A stretch of DNA of 64,000 nucleotides from positions 7,502,001 to 7,566,000 of the forward strand of contig NC_057765.1 of NCBI RefSeq assembly GCF_010389155.1, in the 5' to 3' direction. The position numbers and the translations under genes are program-made. Below the pieces are notes generated by a model. The model did not search any database. It was given only the letters and a program-made list of their open reading frames with translations, and was not told where the DNA came from. Source of the DNA: Erigeron canadensis. Its lineage: Eukaryota > Streptophyta > Magnoliopsida > Asterales > Asteraceae. Positions 1 through 11,619 of the stretch are shown piece by piece (position 1 is the stretch's first letter; each line of letters begins with the position of its first letter).

Positions 1-2350
1 AGAATGCCGAGTAGTTTCTCTCAAAGAACTTAAATGTATTTTTCGTGTCTTTGTAGTATAAGTTGTACATAGATAGTGTCATAAAAATACAAAAGAGTTG
101 TCTTAGTATAAGTTTGTATATATCTAGTGTCAAAAAAATATATATATATATATGAATAAAGTAAGGTTACTGCGCTAAATGAGTAGAAGTGACGATACTT
201 TAGCTTTTAAGCCTGCTTAATCGTAATATAACTGCTTAGTTTAGTGATTACAATTTGGGATATATCGGTAGACACAAAGTACCAAGGTTTCCTTCAATCT
301 GAACTTAAATTATATAATGTTCTTGTGGGAAACATATTCAGATATATGGCTGAGATTGCTTGCTTTTCAGTAATGAATTGATCTAGTCCTTAAATTTTGT
401 GAAAGATCTAGCATTACTATAAGATTTGTTCAATGAATAGGCACGAACCTCTACCAATCATGAACATAAAAGTAAATGTGATATTGTTATGCAAATCAAT
501 TATATGCAAATTAAGGGGCTAATGTGGTCTTTGAGATTCGGACAAGTATGTCCTCGGGGTGTCTTTGTATACCTAGCCTACCTAAAGCTTACAACTTGGG
601 ATAGGTTGTCGGAAAGTTCGCTACATGGATCTCATAGAAAATCACGGGTTCCTTATAAATCATGAAATGCAGAAGCAAATATGTGAAATCACAAAGTAAT
701 TCAATTCAGTTATCCACAAAGTGTCTCATGATTGGTTAAGGATGTTCTTGAATATATTGAATATTTTTTATCTTAGTGCTTATATCGATTACGAAAGTAT
801 ATCTGAATGTGGGTTACATAAGTTCACAATCTATCCAATGGCATATTAGGCTACTCGGGTTACATGGTGACTGTCCTTGGCCAGGGTATGTCGAAAGTGT
901 CATAACACAAAGGAAACTGGACGTACCGAGTGTTTAAGAGGACTAACATACCGGTAATCGCTGTTGGGTCACGGTTCAGAACTTATAATAAGAGAATTAT
1001 TTCTCACTCGCAGGCGTATGTAACATGCTATACTGATCTAATCAGCAGTAATCATGCTTAATGTGAATAATGTATAAAGTCTAGTTAATTAGAATTTAGA
1101 TTAGTTTATTATTCTGCAATTTTTATTCTGTGTTATTTTTCTTTTTAATTGAGTCAAAATAAGTATTTTTATAAGTTCTTATTCCATGAGAGATCCTATT
1201 CAAATTCTGAGTATATTTTTGCTGAATTCCTTCATGTGAATTTTTAGTGAAGTTGTGTAGACTGTTCACAAAGAAGATTTTCTAATATGGACATTAATTT
1301 GTTTAAAGTTTAGAAAAAGATCTTTTCAAGTGTAATGTGAAATGTCAAAGTCATTTGAAATTTCATGATTTTCACTTGTCACCAAATTATTAATCGGTTT
1401 GTTTAAATTTGTGTGGTGACATTTTAGGGTTTGACAAGAAATGACCTCCCTTGATCTTTTGTTAGATTTTTAGTTATTTCATATTTGTTAACCCTGATTG
1501 AGTATGATTGTAACTTGAATTTTCTGCATTATACTGTTTTGTTCCCAATGCGTTGATGAGTTCTGTGGTAAGTGTGCAGTGTTCAGGTTAAGAAGATAAC
1601 GTTGGAATGCTGACTTCTGTTACTGCATTGTTATTTACATGGATGATATCATTACGATAAGATCCTTGGTGTGTAGTGATAATATTTGTGATGCAGATTA
1701 GAGCATGTGAAGGATGAATACATGAACTGGTTTTTGGAATAGTTATTTATTTATGATTCATGTATTTAATGAAAATAATCAAATTTGATATTAGTTTCCT
1801 TTGAATTTCATGCTATGATTTATGACATACTTTTGGAAACTTTACTAAGTTCTTCAGTGAATTTTTGTTGGATAGTTCATTGTTTGTTAAGTCTTGTAGA
1901 CGGCATTTAGTATGGAACTTAAGTGTTTCAAGATGGTTTGCTGTCATGCATATCTATGATCCAAGGAAGTTCTCGGTGTCATAATCATATTGGATAGCGT
2001 TTAAACCATGGGTTTTCATTCCAGATTATAATGAGGTTCATATCCAAGGAAGTTCTCGGTGTCATAATCACATTGGTAATGAGGTTCATATTTACATTGA
2101 TTATTTTCAGGATAGCGTTTAAACCATGGGTTTTCATTCCAGATTATAATGTTCAGTTATCTACGTACATTATGATTATGAATTTGGGTGCTAAGCAAGT
2201 TTTTAGTACAAGGCATGAACAGGTTGCTATCTAACGAGTTTTTGCTATGTACAGATTGTGATAAAGGGTTGTGTTTTGGAAGATTGCTTGGATGAAACTC
2301 TGAAATTTTTGCTGAACTACGGAATATTTTCAGATTTGTTCTTACGAAGA
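1..2350. other. Unassigned AT-rich intergenic DNA
   Basis: No coding region is supported here. The ORFs are short and resemble nothing I know. The texture (scattered TTTGTT/AAGTT words, a few GC-richer islands near 540-620 and 880-1020) would fit old decayed retrotransposon DNA, but I could not find paired LTRs, a tRNA-complementary primer site or a polypurine tract. The only internal structure I can support is the short duplication at 1961-2151, listed separately. Confidence 0.5.
1961..2151. repeat. Interrupted short tandem duplication
   Basis: A block starting CCAAGGAAGTTCTCGGTGTC at 1961 recurs at 2044. Its second half, starting GATAGCGTTTAAACCATGGG, is near 1994 and recurs at 2111. In the second copy a roughly 30-base stretch separates the two halves. 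This looks like a local duplication followed by an insertion, or a deletion in the first copy. Confidence 0.8.
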
Positions 2351-2369
2351 TAACTGCTATCTTCGTTCG

Positions 2370-3100
2370 ACACACCTTTGTTCAAACGAAGTTTATCTTC
2401 GTTTGGCTAACTTCGTTTGTGAAGTTATGCCCGATCCATAGTTGGCCCATTGTTAGTTCCATATATAAAGGGGTTTTTATTCGTTATTTCTTTATCAAAC
2501 GAAAAATACTCTTATTTTCGAGCAAAAACCCTAAAACACAAACTTTTTTTCTTTTCTCTCACTTTAATTCGTTTTCTTGATTCATTGTCCAAACTGAGAT
2601 CTAAGTAAGTTTTTAATGTTCTTTTCATTCACGAATATGATTTAGGTTTCCATGTATCTTCGATTTGATTTGTGTTGATTATGTTTATAAAATTCTTGTA
2701 ATCATTCACCTGGTTTGATCAAACGAATTTAGATTTGAATTGAACGAATTTACCTTGGGTAGAAACGAAGTTACTTTTATGCCTTACGAACTTAGACCTA
2801 AGTTGATGAGGAATGAATTTAGCTTAACACCCTTAGGTTTATTCAAACGAACTTAGACTTCGTTTATAGGTTACGAACTTAGAAGATAAGTTTTATAACT
2901 TACGAACTTGCATGTACAGTTTAGTCTTAACGAACTTTAACTTCGTTAGGTGTTAATTTAGGTTTAATTCTTACGAACTTAAGACCTATTTTCGTTTAGT
3001 TATTGCTTACGAATTTAGCTTCTATCTTCGTTCTATCTACTTAACGAATTTATTGGTTATCTTCGTTCAGACTTATTTTGCGAAATTAAGAATTAGGGTT
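2370..3100 (+). repeat. AACGAA/TTCGTT-rich leader of the retroelement-like unit
   Basis: The words AACGAA, ACGAACTTAG and TTCGTT occur many times on both strands between about 2370 and 3100. The same words recur downstream at 6540-6780, beyond the ORF. This suggests both stretches belong to one element (LTR or UTR sequence). I could not align them as a direct repeat, so I do not call them an LTR pair. Confidence 0.5.
2462..2470 (+). promoter_or_regulatory. Candidate TATA box of the 3.2-6.2 kb element
   Basis: TATATAAAG lies about 740 bases upstream of the ORF start at 3201. It is followed by a pyrimidine-rich, CCCTAAAAC-containing leader typical of a plant 5'UTR. The assignment rests on consensus and position only. 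Confidence 0.4.
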
Positions 3101-3200
3101 TTTCAGATTAGGGTTTTTTCAACTTAGGGTTTTTCAATTCCGCAATCCATTTATCATGATTATTTATATTTGTTTCGATATTGTGATTGGTTTTGTAGAA

Positions 3201-6200
3201 ATGGCTCTTGCTCCTCGTCAATTTGTGAAAAAGCACAATCTTGCCCTGAACCTAGATCCAGATCAGCATAATTGCGAACATTTTCATGAAATGTTCAACT
3301 ACATTGCTCGCTCGCGATTATCTTTTGCTTTCTGTGATTCGCCGAGACTGATTAAGCTGTATATTGATTCTTTCTAGTCTACTGCTCATGAAGTCATGAT
3401 TGATGGCCAAAGTTTTGTACGAGCAACTGTTGAAGGCACAACATTTGATTTCAATGCTGAATCGCTTCGAACTATTTTGCATCTAGGAGCAGAATCAGAC
3501 GTAGATGAAGAGGAAGAAGTTGAAATGACTTACGAGTTCGAACTCCTTCTTCGCTGCTTTCAGAGAATGGGGTTTGTTGGCCAGGTCAAACTTCCTTTTG
3601 ACAAAAGTGGTTTTAAGGGAAGATGGAGGTATCTGGCGTATGCATTGCTTGTCTGTTTGAGCAATCGCAAGGCTGGCTTTGATCAACTATCTGCACAGAT
3701 TGCGTCGCAGATGGTTGCTTTGGTATATAATCGCCCTTATCCTTTCTCCCGATATTTTTATCAAGAGTTTGTTGATCAGATTAATGCTAGGGGGAGAAAG
3801 CGATTTCTTCTGTATCCTCGATTTGTGATGGCTATCGTTAGACATTTTTGTTCAGACTTAGACTATGACCAAGGTCCTCGCTACGTTCTTCATGCTTGGC
3901 CTTCGCGTCTTTTTGCTGATCTTGAAGCCAATACGAGTAATGTGGCTGGTCTTCATGATCCACCACTTTTTGGTCACCTGATTAATCCAAATTATCGATC
4001 TCGTCTTGAGAATGATATGTTTGTGGATGATGTTGATGACGATTCTGAGTCTGGTGATTCTGAAAGTTCGGATGATTCTGTTGATGGTTCTGATGATGAC
4101 TCCGGGGATGAGTCTGCTGGTTTGGATGTTGGAAATGATGGAGATGATGTTGATAGTTTCGACGGTTCTGCTGCTACAAATGCGACAGACACAGATGATT
4201 CTACTGCTGCTGAACGTCGAACTAAGCTGATTCATGATGTCGCCGCTGCTTCTGAAAGTGATCATTCGCATCAGTCGTTTGATCAAGAAGGTGTTGCGTT
4301 TCATAGAGAGCGTCGAAGCAAGAATTGTCATGCCATTCCTGCTCTTTCAGATTCAGCTGTCTCCACTCCTGCTGTTGCTGCTGAGATTGATCCTGATGTT
4401 GCAGCTCAGCATGACTCTGAATTACGTGAGATTTTTGAGGATATGGAAGATCCTATAAACAGAGCAAGTTCGGTTAGTCCAGCAAAGAGGCAAGGGAGTA
4501 TTGATCTTCAGTATACCAGAATTAAGCGTCGACGTGTTGTTGAAGCTTCTTCTGTAGCAATGCCTGATTCTCCACGACCGACTGCTGCTGTTGTTCCTGT
4601 TCTTGGTCATCGAGTTGATCTTTTGGAGACCAGAGTTCGCACTTTGGAGTCAAATCTCACTGCTACTCGCGCTGCCTTAACATTTTTGATCAACTGGGTC
4701 AAGAATCAAGGGGGAGAAGTTCCGGAAGAGGTCTGCAGATTGTCAGCGGTTCAACCACGACGTCAGAATGACGATGATGATGCTGATAATGCTGCTGCAA
4801 GGAATGTTTCTCGCCCAGTTGAAGATAGAGGAAAGGTGCAGCGATCGAGGGGGAGACAGGAGGTGATACTTCTCAGCAAGGTGCTTCTGGTTCTGGTGCT
4901 GGTCCTTCTGGTGCTCCTCGTGATTCAGGTTTCTAATTTTGTCTATGATAAAGATTGATAGATAGAATGTATACTTGATTGTGTGTAATAAGTTATGACA
5001 TTTTATGTAATGAAAATGTAATTTATCTTATTTTAATACAAGTACATTTCATCTTTATTATAATTATTATGTTTATTCTTTTATTCTGGTGTTCATTTTG
5101 TGTAAATTTAAATAGATGATCCAGATTATACAGATTTATTCTTTGATGGTGATGAGCTCGAGGAAGGCGAATTTGTCCCTGAACCAAATCTAGATATATT
5201 CAAGAAGCCTTATGGGTTTGATGAAGTGTGGGACTCAATTCCTGAAGATCCGTTGATTGAAGAAAATAGAGTGTTGGATCAGCAGAGATCAGATATTAGA
5301 GAAAGAATGCTTCAAGTCCCATTCAGCAGCCTAACTCAAGTTCTACATTTTGTTGTGTATGCTAAGAATGGTGATGTGTCGATTCCATCTGAATATGAGA
5401 TTAATGTGACAAGACCATTCAATTCAAATGATTTTCCAGTTTCTCTCAGAGATGATGATTCATTACATATTGTGGATCGACGTGTTCCCGAGAAAAGAGT
5501 AAATGATTGGATAGTACATAGGGAAACGTGGAAACCGAATTTGTATTGGACTCATATCTCAGATAAAGATGCTGCAAAGTACAAGACAATCATCTGGAGT
5601 TGGTTTTATGATGATGAATTGAAGTTGTTTGTGCTTAAAAGACCAGAAGGTTGTCAGTACTTAGCATGGTGTGAGAGACATTTCAGAAGTTTGTGTGAAG
5701 AAGATTTACATGAGCTTGGAAATAACTGGATTATCAATCCAAGTGATGATGGCTTAGCTGACGTTGTTGGTAAGAATCTTAGAAAAGATTTTTGGTTAAG
5801 GAAGAACATGAAAGATTCTGATAAACCACAATTTAAGATTGAGCCAAGATCGAAGAAAAGAGTGGTTAAGCCAGATAAAACAGTTGAGTTTGTTCAACAT
5901 GATATTAAATGTATGATCAAGGTTCCTGCCAAGAAATGGGCACAAGATGTCTTGGACAAGATGGATAATTGGGAAATTGATCGAAATTCTGGTGAAGCCA
6001 AAATGTATGCAGATTCAAAGAAGCAGATTTTGTTGAGAAGAGTTTATGATCCTATGCAGCTAGTGAACTTTTCAAAAAATGATCTGAGGAAGTTATACGA
6101 TACGGAGTGCTCGTTTTTGCCAGTTTGGAAGCATGAAGAAAGTAGATATCGTAAGATACTTCAGCTCTGCTTACATGAAGATATTCATGCAAATAGCAAA

Positions 6201-6221
6201 AGATTGTTGTTTGATGAATGA
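3201..6221 (+). pseudogene. Two-exon retroelement-type ORF (gag-like), broken
   Basis: The frame opens at ATG 3201 (M-A-L-A-P-R-Q-F-V) and runs to 4928. A GT-AG intron (4929-5115) joins D-S to D-D-P-D-Y-T, and the frame ends at TGA 6219-6221. Two lesions break it: an in-frame TAG at 3375-3377, and a one-base frameshift in the G-run near 4850, after which the right frame reads G-G-D-T-S-Q-Q-G. The N-terminal half has the pattern of a large family of LTR-retroelement hypothetical proteins I associate with Asteraceae (a globular domain with K-G-R-W-R-Y-L and L-L-Y-P-R-F, then an acidic Asp/Ser-rich stretch, then a coiled segment near 4610-4690). The C-terminal exon has W-x-W-type aromatic patches and basic KK/RK runs. 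No protease, reverse transcriptase or integrase is present, so the unit would be non-autonomous. Family assignment is from memory. Confidence 0.6.
4929..5115 (+). other. Spliceosomal intron inside the retroelement ORF
   Basis: The donor is GATTCAG|GTTTCT and the acceptor AAATAG|ATGATC. Removing these 187 AT-rich bases joins GAT-TCA-G to AT-GAT-CCA in a continuous frame (D-S-D-D-P-D-Y) that runs on to 6221. The AT-rich content fits a plant intron. Confidence 0.65.
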
Positions 6222-6260
6222 TCAGATTTTGAAGACTAAGAAATCGAAGGTGCTGCTGTC

Positions 6261-6915
6261 AAGGGGGAGTTTGTTGATGCACGTTGATGTGACAACAGCA
6301 ACTTAGATTTAATATGTTGTTTAGATTGAGACATTATGTTAATTTATGTCGTATCTATATATGTAATTGATAGATTATGGACTTTATGTTTTGGTAATGA
6401 TCGATTACATGTTTTGGAGTTGTATATATATATATGTGTTATGTATGATGTTTGTTGTGTGATATACAAGTACAAACATAATATGTGTTAGGATTCCTTA
6501 AGATGAAACACTTAGGAATATAACCAAGTATTACATCTAACGAAGATAAAGGTATATCTTCGTTAGAGGCAAACGAAGATAAACTTCGTTTGGTACAAAC
6601 GAAGATTAACTTCGTTAGATGGGCTGGCAGCTAAGTTCGTAAGAACAAAGCCCAGCAAACCCAGTTCGACCTGAAACATATATATACGAACGAATACCCT
6701 AAGATAATAGACGTTCGACATACAAGTACTCCAGACACCTAAGTTCGTTCTATAGCTTATAGAAACGAAGATAGCACAATACGGCTGATTATTTACTTGA
6801 TAATTAGCGATATACCAGTTTACTAATCAAACTAGTTATCTCGTGAGGATTCCGCACTCACGACATAATCATAGACGATCTCGAGAGCGATCTATAGCTA
6901 TCGAGGGACTCACAC
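6261..6915 (+). mobile_element. Polypurine tract and putative 3' LTR
   Basis: AAGGGGGAG at 6261-6269 is a typical LTR polypurine tract. It is followed by TGTTGATGCACG starting at 6272, the expected TG start of a 3' LTR. The right edge is uncertain; I place it near the end of the GC-richer block around 6915. No matching 5' LTR was found upstream, so the element is truncated or its 5' LTR has diverged. Confidence 0.45.
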
Positions 6916-7036
6916 ATTCATATGTATAGATTATATGCATCCATATGTAATTCCATCCATACAACAACTATAACGCATCCATATGTATAGATTATATGCA
7001 TCCATCAAATTATTGCATCCATATGTATATATATAG
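6916..7036. repeat. Short tandem GCATCCATATGTATA repeats
   Basis: The words GCATCCATATGTATAG and ATTATATGCATCCAT alternate three to four times, forming an AT-rich minisatellite that runs into the MITE at 7037. Confidence 0.7.
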
Positions 7037-7638
7037 GGCTGTCAATTTTGACCCAACCCGAACCCAACCCGAAAAAAATTAGGTTAGGGTTGAGTATTTT
7101 CGACCCGCCAACCCACCAACCTGATTTTTTCTAGGTTGGGTCCGGGTTGGGTTGTTGGGTTGTCAGGTCGACCCGCCAACCCAATATCTTTAAAATAGTT
7201 GAATTATATATAATAGTTCACACTCCACATTACACTAATTCATATGTCCTATTCTCATTTTTTATATTTCTAACCTAAAGTAACTTCAAATATGAAATAA
7301 AAGGAGGATTCAAAATTTTGTGAGATGATAAGTGATGTAGGATGAGACGGTAAGTTTGTTAACTTTGTGGCAAGTATTAACAATACCCTCGTATTTCTTT
7401 CTTTTTTGTACCCTTCGTTTTTGGCTTACACGATCAATGATAAAGCTGTATATTGGTTGATTTATTCCATTTTATATTTATATATATTTGCTTCTCGGGT
7501 CACATGGGTTGGGTCATGGGTTGGCGGGTTATGGGTCAAGGTTGAAATTTCTGACCTGAAACTTTTAGTGGGTTGGGTTAAGGTCAAAGTTTTTCAACCC
7601 ACCAACCTGCCAACCCGAACCCGAACCCATTGACAGCC
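7037..7638. mobile_element. MITE with GGCTGTCAAT terminal inverted repeats
   Basis: The left end is GGCTGTCAAT (7037-7046) and the right end ATTGACAGCC (7629-7638), a perfect 10-base inverted repeat. Both subterminal regions are built from AACCCGAACCC-type repeats in opposite orientation, so the ends can fold back for well over 50 bases. The centre is AT-rich and non-coding. Flanking TA-repeats hide any target-site duplication. Short length, no ORF and subterminal repeats fit a non-autonomous DNA transposon, probably hAT-like. Confidence 0.7.
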
Positions 7639-8514
7639 TTATATATATATATATTCTTTTCGTATAAAATTTCTTTCTTCAATGTTAAACATAGGATGCA
7701 CAACATATATATTGAGCATATATTCTAGTTATTATTTAAAATCGAAAAGAGATTGAATTGGATGCATTATATTTTGATTTGTGCATCCATATTTTTCTTT
7801 TATTTGTACGGAAGTTACATTTTTAAAGTAATGCTATAAAAAGAGATTTAGAAAAAAATCTCCATGAAATCGTGTCTAACATCTTGTCAGATTTATGAGC
7901 AAATCTAGAGTTTGGTTAGGTTCCCGATCAAGTTATTTTCTTTCTTCTTCCTGTTCGTGCTTGATAGATTCAGGTTCTTGTGTTTTCCTTATAATTTCAT
8001 CTCCTGCTTATTTTTTTGTCGAGATAGCGTTTCAGATTTGGTCAGATATTGTCAAACTCGGTGAAAAAATGGTCATACTCGGAGTCATGCTTAAACTCTG
8101 TGGAAACTCTTTTTGTTTCAAATTCCGTTCTTTAAATTCGGTATCATTCAATGTAAAAGAAACTCAATGTGTTAAAGTCTGTGAACTTTCAATTCAAATT
8201 CTGTGCAGTAGGTCGACAAACTCTCTGAACAGATAAACAGATTTTGTGACATAAACTTTTCACAATTAAACTCTATGTAATTTTGAACTCTCTAGTTAAA
8301 CTCTGTGTCGTGAAATAATAAATAAACTCTCTGTAAAACTAAACTCTCTATAAACTAAACTCTTTGTGAAGTATAAACTCTGTGGAACAAGTCACAGAAG
8401 TTATAATCCCTTTGTTATAAAATTAAGTTCACGGAATTTATAAACTCTCTAAACTTATAAACTCTCTATGCCATTAATTCGAAGGATTTATAAACTCTGA
8501 AAAGGTTAAGTGTT
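7639..8514. repeat. AT-rich DNA with degenerate AAACTCTCTG repeats
   Basis: From about 8090 to 8500 the word AAACTCT(C/G)TG and variants recur at 12-30 base spacing. The same words resume at 12105-12230, on the far side of the LTR element at 8515-12095, so one repeat array was split by that insertion. No gene is supported; the 113-codon frame at 7895-8236 is low-complexity and overlaps the array. Confidence 0.6.
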
Positions 8515-9011
8515 TGTAAGTCCCTTTAGCCACCGGATCACACAAGATTAAGTAACTAATATATAAGCGCGGAAATTCTTATATACTAGCAATCAACACA
8601 ATATATGAACACGAACACAGATATGAATAAATCGGAACCGTATATTACTTCAGTAAATGCAATTACAAGTAACACACCAGGTTCGAAGTGTGAAAATATG
8701 AAAACAAAACGTCTGGAAGATTAAACCTTAAACATAAGGTTTAATCTCTATTTATACTAAAACTTATAGACTTAAACAGACCTCGAACTTCACGGACCCA
8801 AGCCCAATCTCGACCTGGAGCTCGACCTAGTCAAAGGTCGAGGTTGACCTGGTCAATGGTCGAGTTTGACTATTCAAAGGTCGTGGTTGACTGGTCAAAG
8901 GTCGAGGTTGACTTTATTATACGCGAAAACTTAACGTTTATTACAAATACATATTCAATAGACTCAAGACAAACTTCTATAATGATGTTGTCACCCGGAA
9001 ATGCACCAACA
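8515..9011 (-). repeat. 3' LTR of the minus-strand element
   Basis: The 497-base LTR starts TGTAAGTCCC and ends GCACCAACA on the plus strand. It contains several GGTCGAGGTTGACC repeats near 8830-8910, one more unit than the 11620 copy, which explains the length difference. The polypurine complement abuts it at 9012. Confidence 0.88.
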
Positions 9012-10530
9012 GACTCCCCCTTGACATCAGCATTTAGAAGTTTCCATCGATATTCAAAGTCTTCACTTGTAATACATGGAGATAGTAAAGTTAATGCTCA
9101 ATCAAGCACTCCTTGACTATTGCTATCAATAATGACAATCATTAGTTAAAAAATCTGCAATCAACAAATATTCGTTAACTAATAATATTATGTCTTCTTT
9201 TGGTAAGACTTGATCTTTATGCACTGCACACTGATCTTCAAACTGCAAAATCTCTGTATCCTAATGACAATTAACAAATCCAATACTCAGATTGTAATCT
9301 CCCCCTGAACAATAACATCCAAATTAAGCTCCAAGCAATATTATCATGTCAAACATCATCACTTCAAAGTAATATAGACATCATTGCCTCCTCATGCAAC
9401 TCGGATATCATCACTCCAGACATTATGCAAAATAACATCGCTCAATCTATTTTGATCTTCAAGCTTAACCGGCATATGATAAAGAAGTTGAATCTCCAAC
9501 AATCAGCATCGAATTTAATCAGCTCTCACAACGATAAGAAATTCTGTAACTTGAATTTCAGATATGCAGCACTCACAAGATCTATGTCTTCAACCAATAG
9601 TGTCTGACTTTGTCTTATCTTCATGAATCCACCAATCACCTGAAGTCTTTCATATCAACTCTCCCCCTTAAGGTAAGCATCTCCAAAATACATAGAGAAC
9701 CACTTAATCTGCAACTTCTTCACTAGTCACCGGATTAATCATCTCTACATCATTGGCATTAAATAAAGGTTTGATTTTCAATTACTTGGCTACAAATGAT
9801 TAACTTTATCACAAAAGCTTTTCGACAAAATCCCAAACACATGTTAAGCAAAAATCATGAACAGTTTACTCGGATTTTCAATCACGGTCTTCAATCTTCA
9901 TCTGATTCATTTGAATCACCTAATCTTAAATCATATGCCTTTGATCCAAAAACTAGGTCGAACACATGTCGCACAGATTCAAAACCAAAAAGATACCATG
10001 ACTAAACCCTGTCGAAACACCATGATCTTCATTGCTACGAACATCCAAGAATTTTGCATAGAAAACATGGAAGGTTTAAATTTTTATCCCCCCTTTTTCT
10101 CTACAAAATTCTTAAAACAGCCTATATGTTTGTTTTTGGTTTCAACACATCTCCCAATCTCATCTTCATCCCACGGTTGTTCACATATGCAATCCAGAGA
10201 TAACACAGTAGCTCATTGCCAAAACAACATCATGACACAATTGTTCACATATACAATCAAGAGATAACACAGTAGCTCATTGCCAAAACAACCTTTTTGG
10301 CCTGGTCTTGAATTCCTTCTAAGATTTTTCAGAATCTTCTACAAAGGATAGAACTCTAGCCACCATTGATTCAAGTTGTCTAAATTTAGAACCTAAAGTT
10401 GATCAAGTTTTCAAGTCTATTGCTTTATTACAGAATTCGAACCAAAACTCAAAGAGTTTACAAGTTCAATATTCCAACAAGCTTAGACCAAAACTAAATC
10501 AAGATTACAAGTTCTTCGAACACACAATAC
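9012..10530 (-). other. Non-coding interior of the LTR element
   Basis: No conserved protein is visible on either strand. CTCCCCCT words recur at 9012, 9300 and 9661, i.e. repeats of the polypurine-tract sequence inside the element. A pair of near-identical segments ending in GATAACACAGTAGCTCATTG lies near 10200 and 10266. Short frames at 9425-10267 look spurious. Confidence 0.6.
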
Positions 10531-11040
10531 CAGAAGGTTGGTCGAGCTAATAAGAGGTCGAGGTCAAGCTTGAGGTCGAGCTCGACCTGGTCAAGGTCAA
10601 GTGATTTTCCCATAACCATTGGAAAGTAGACTCATTTACGAATTCGTGGTCGCTTGAATCGTCAAAAACGGAGTTACGGTTTGAAAGTTATGGTCAAAAC
10701 AAAATTAGGTCGAGTTTGACTAGTATTGGTCGAGCTTGAGGTCGAGTTTGGGTGAGGTTGAGCTTGACCTGGTCGAGGTCGAGCTAGGAGGTCGAGTCTG
10801 CTAGAAGGAGCGTGGTCAAGCTAGGAGAATGGTGGTTGAGCTAGGAGGTCGAGCTCGAGCTAGAAAAAAGGTCGAGGTCAAGCTTAGGAGGTCGAGGTCG
10901 AGCTTGGGAGGTCTAGCTAGTGTTTGGACGAGCTAGGGTTAGGTCGAGGTCTAGCTTGGAGAGAGGTCGAGCTTGGAGTGAGGTCGAGCTCGACCTTGGA
11001 GCGTGTTCGAGGTCGAGTTTGGCTTGTTCTTGAGCGAAAG
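10531..11040 (-). repeat. GGTCGAGCT minisatellite inside the LTR element
   Basis: Variants of GAGGTCGAGCTTGG / GGTCGAGCTAGGAG recur every 10-25 bases through about 500 bases. The same words (GGTCGAGGTTGACC) are in the LTRs at 8820-8910 and 11925-11995. The array is unusually GC-rich for its surroundings. Microhomology within it probably drove the LTR duplication described at 11158-11619. Confidence 0.85.
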
Positions 11041-11157
11041 GACGTATCAAGCTTGTTTTCACCAAAAAACTTTGAAGAATCGAAATGAACCACCTTTATT
11101 GTTGTTGATACCTTAATCCCGAACCAAAAGAATAACTCTGTTGGCTCTGATATCACT

Positions 11158-11619
11158 TGTAAGTCCCTTTAGCCACCGGATCACACGAGATTAAGTAACT
11201 AATATATAAGCGCAGAAATTCTTATATACTAGCAATCAACACAATATATGAACACGAACACAGATATGAATAAATCGGAACCGTATATTACTTCAGTAAA
11301 TGCAATTACAAGTAACACACCAGGTTCGAAGTGTGAAAATATGAAAACAAAACGTCTGGAAGATTAAACCTTAAACATAAGGTTTAATCTCTATTTATAC
11401 TAAAACTTACAGACTTAAACAGACCTCGAACTTCACAGACCCAAGCCCAATCTCGACCCGGAGCGTGTTCGAGATCGAGTTTGGCTTGTTCTTGAGCGAA
11501 AGGACGTATCAAGCTTGTTTTCACCAAAAAACTTTGAAGAATCGAAATAAACCACCTTTATTGTTGTTGATACCTTAATCCCGAACCAAAAGAATAACTC
11601 CGTTGGCTCTAATACCACT
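11158..11619 (-). repeat. Duplicated LTR fragment plus primer-site segment
   Basis: About 306 bases of LTR (11158-11463) are fused, at CTCGACC-CGGAGC, to a second copy of the 156-base interior end (from GAGCGTGTTCGAG to the primer-site complement). A third LTR follows at 11620. The fused junction joins LTR sequence CTCGACCTGGAGC to interior sequence CTCGACCTTGGAGC, so unequal recombination or template switching across this microhomology explains it. Confidence 0.85.

Noticed and set aside
3858..4331. 157-codon minus-strand frame
   Set aside because: Shadow of the Asp/Ser-rich retroelement ORF on the plus strand.
7895..8236. 113-codon frame with a hydrophobic start
   Set aside because: It overlaps the AAACTCTCTG repeat array, has low complexity and no family resemblance.
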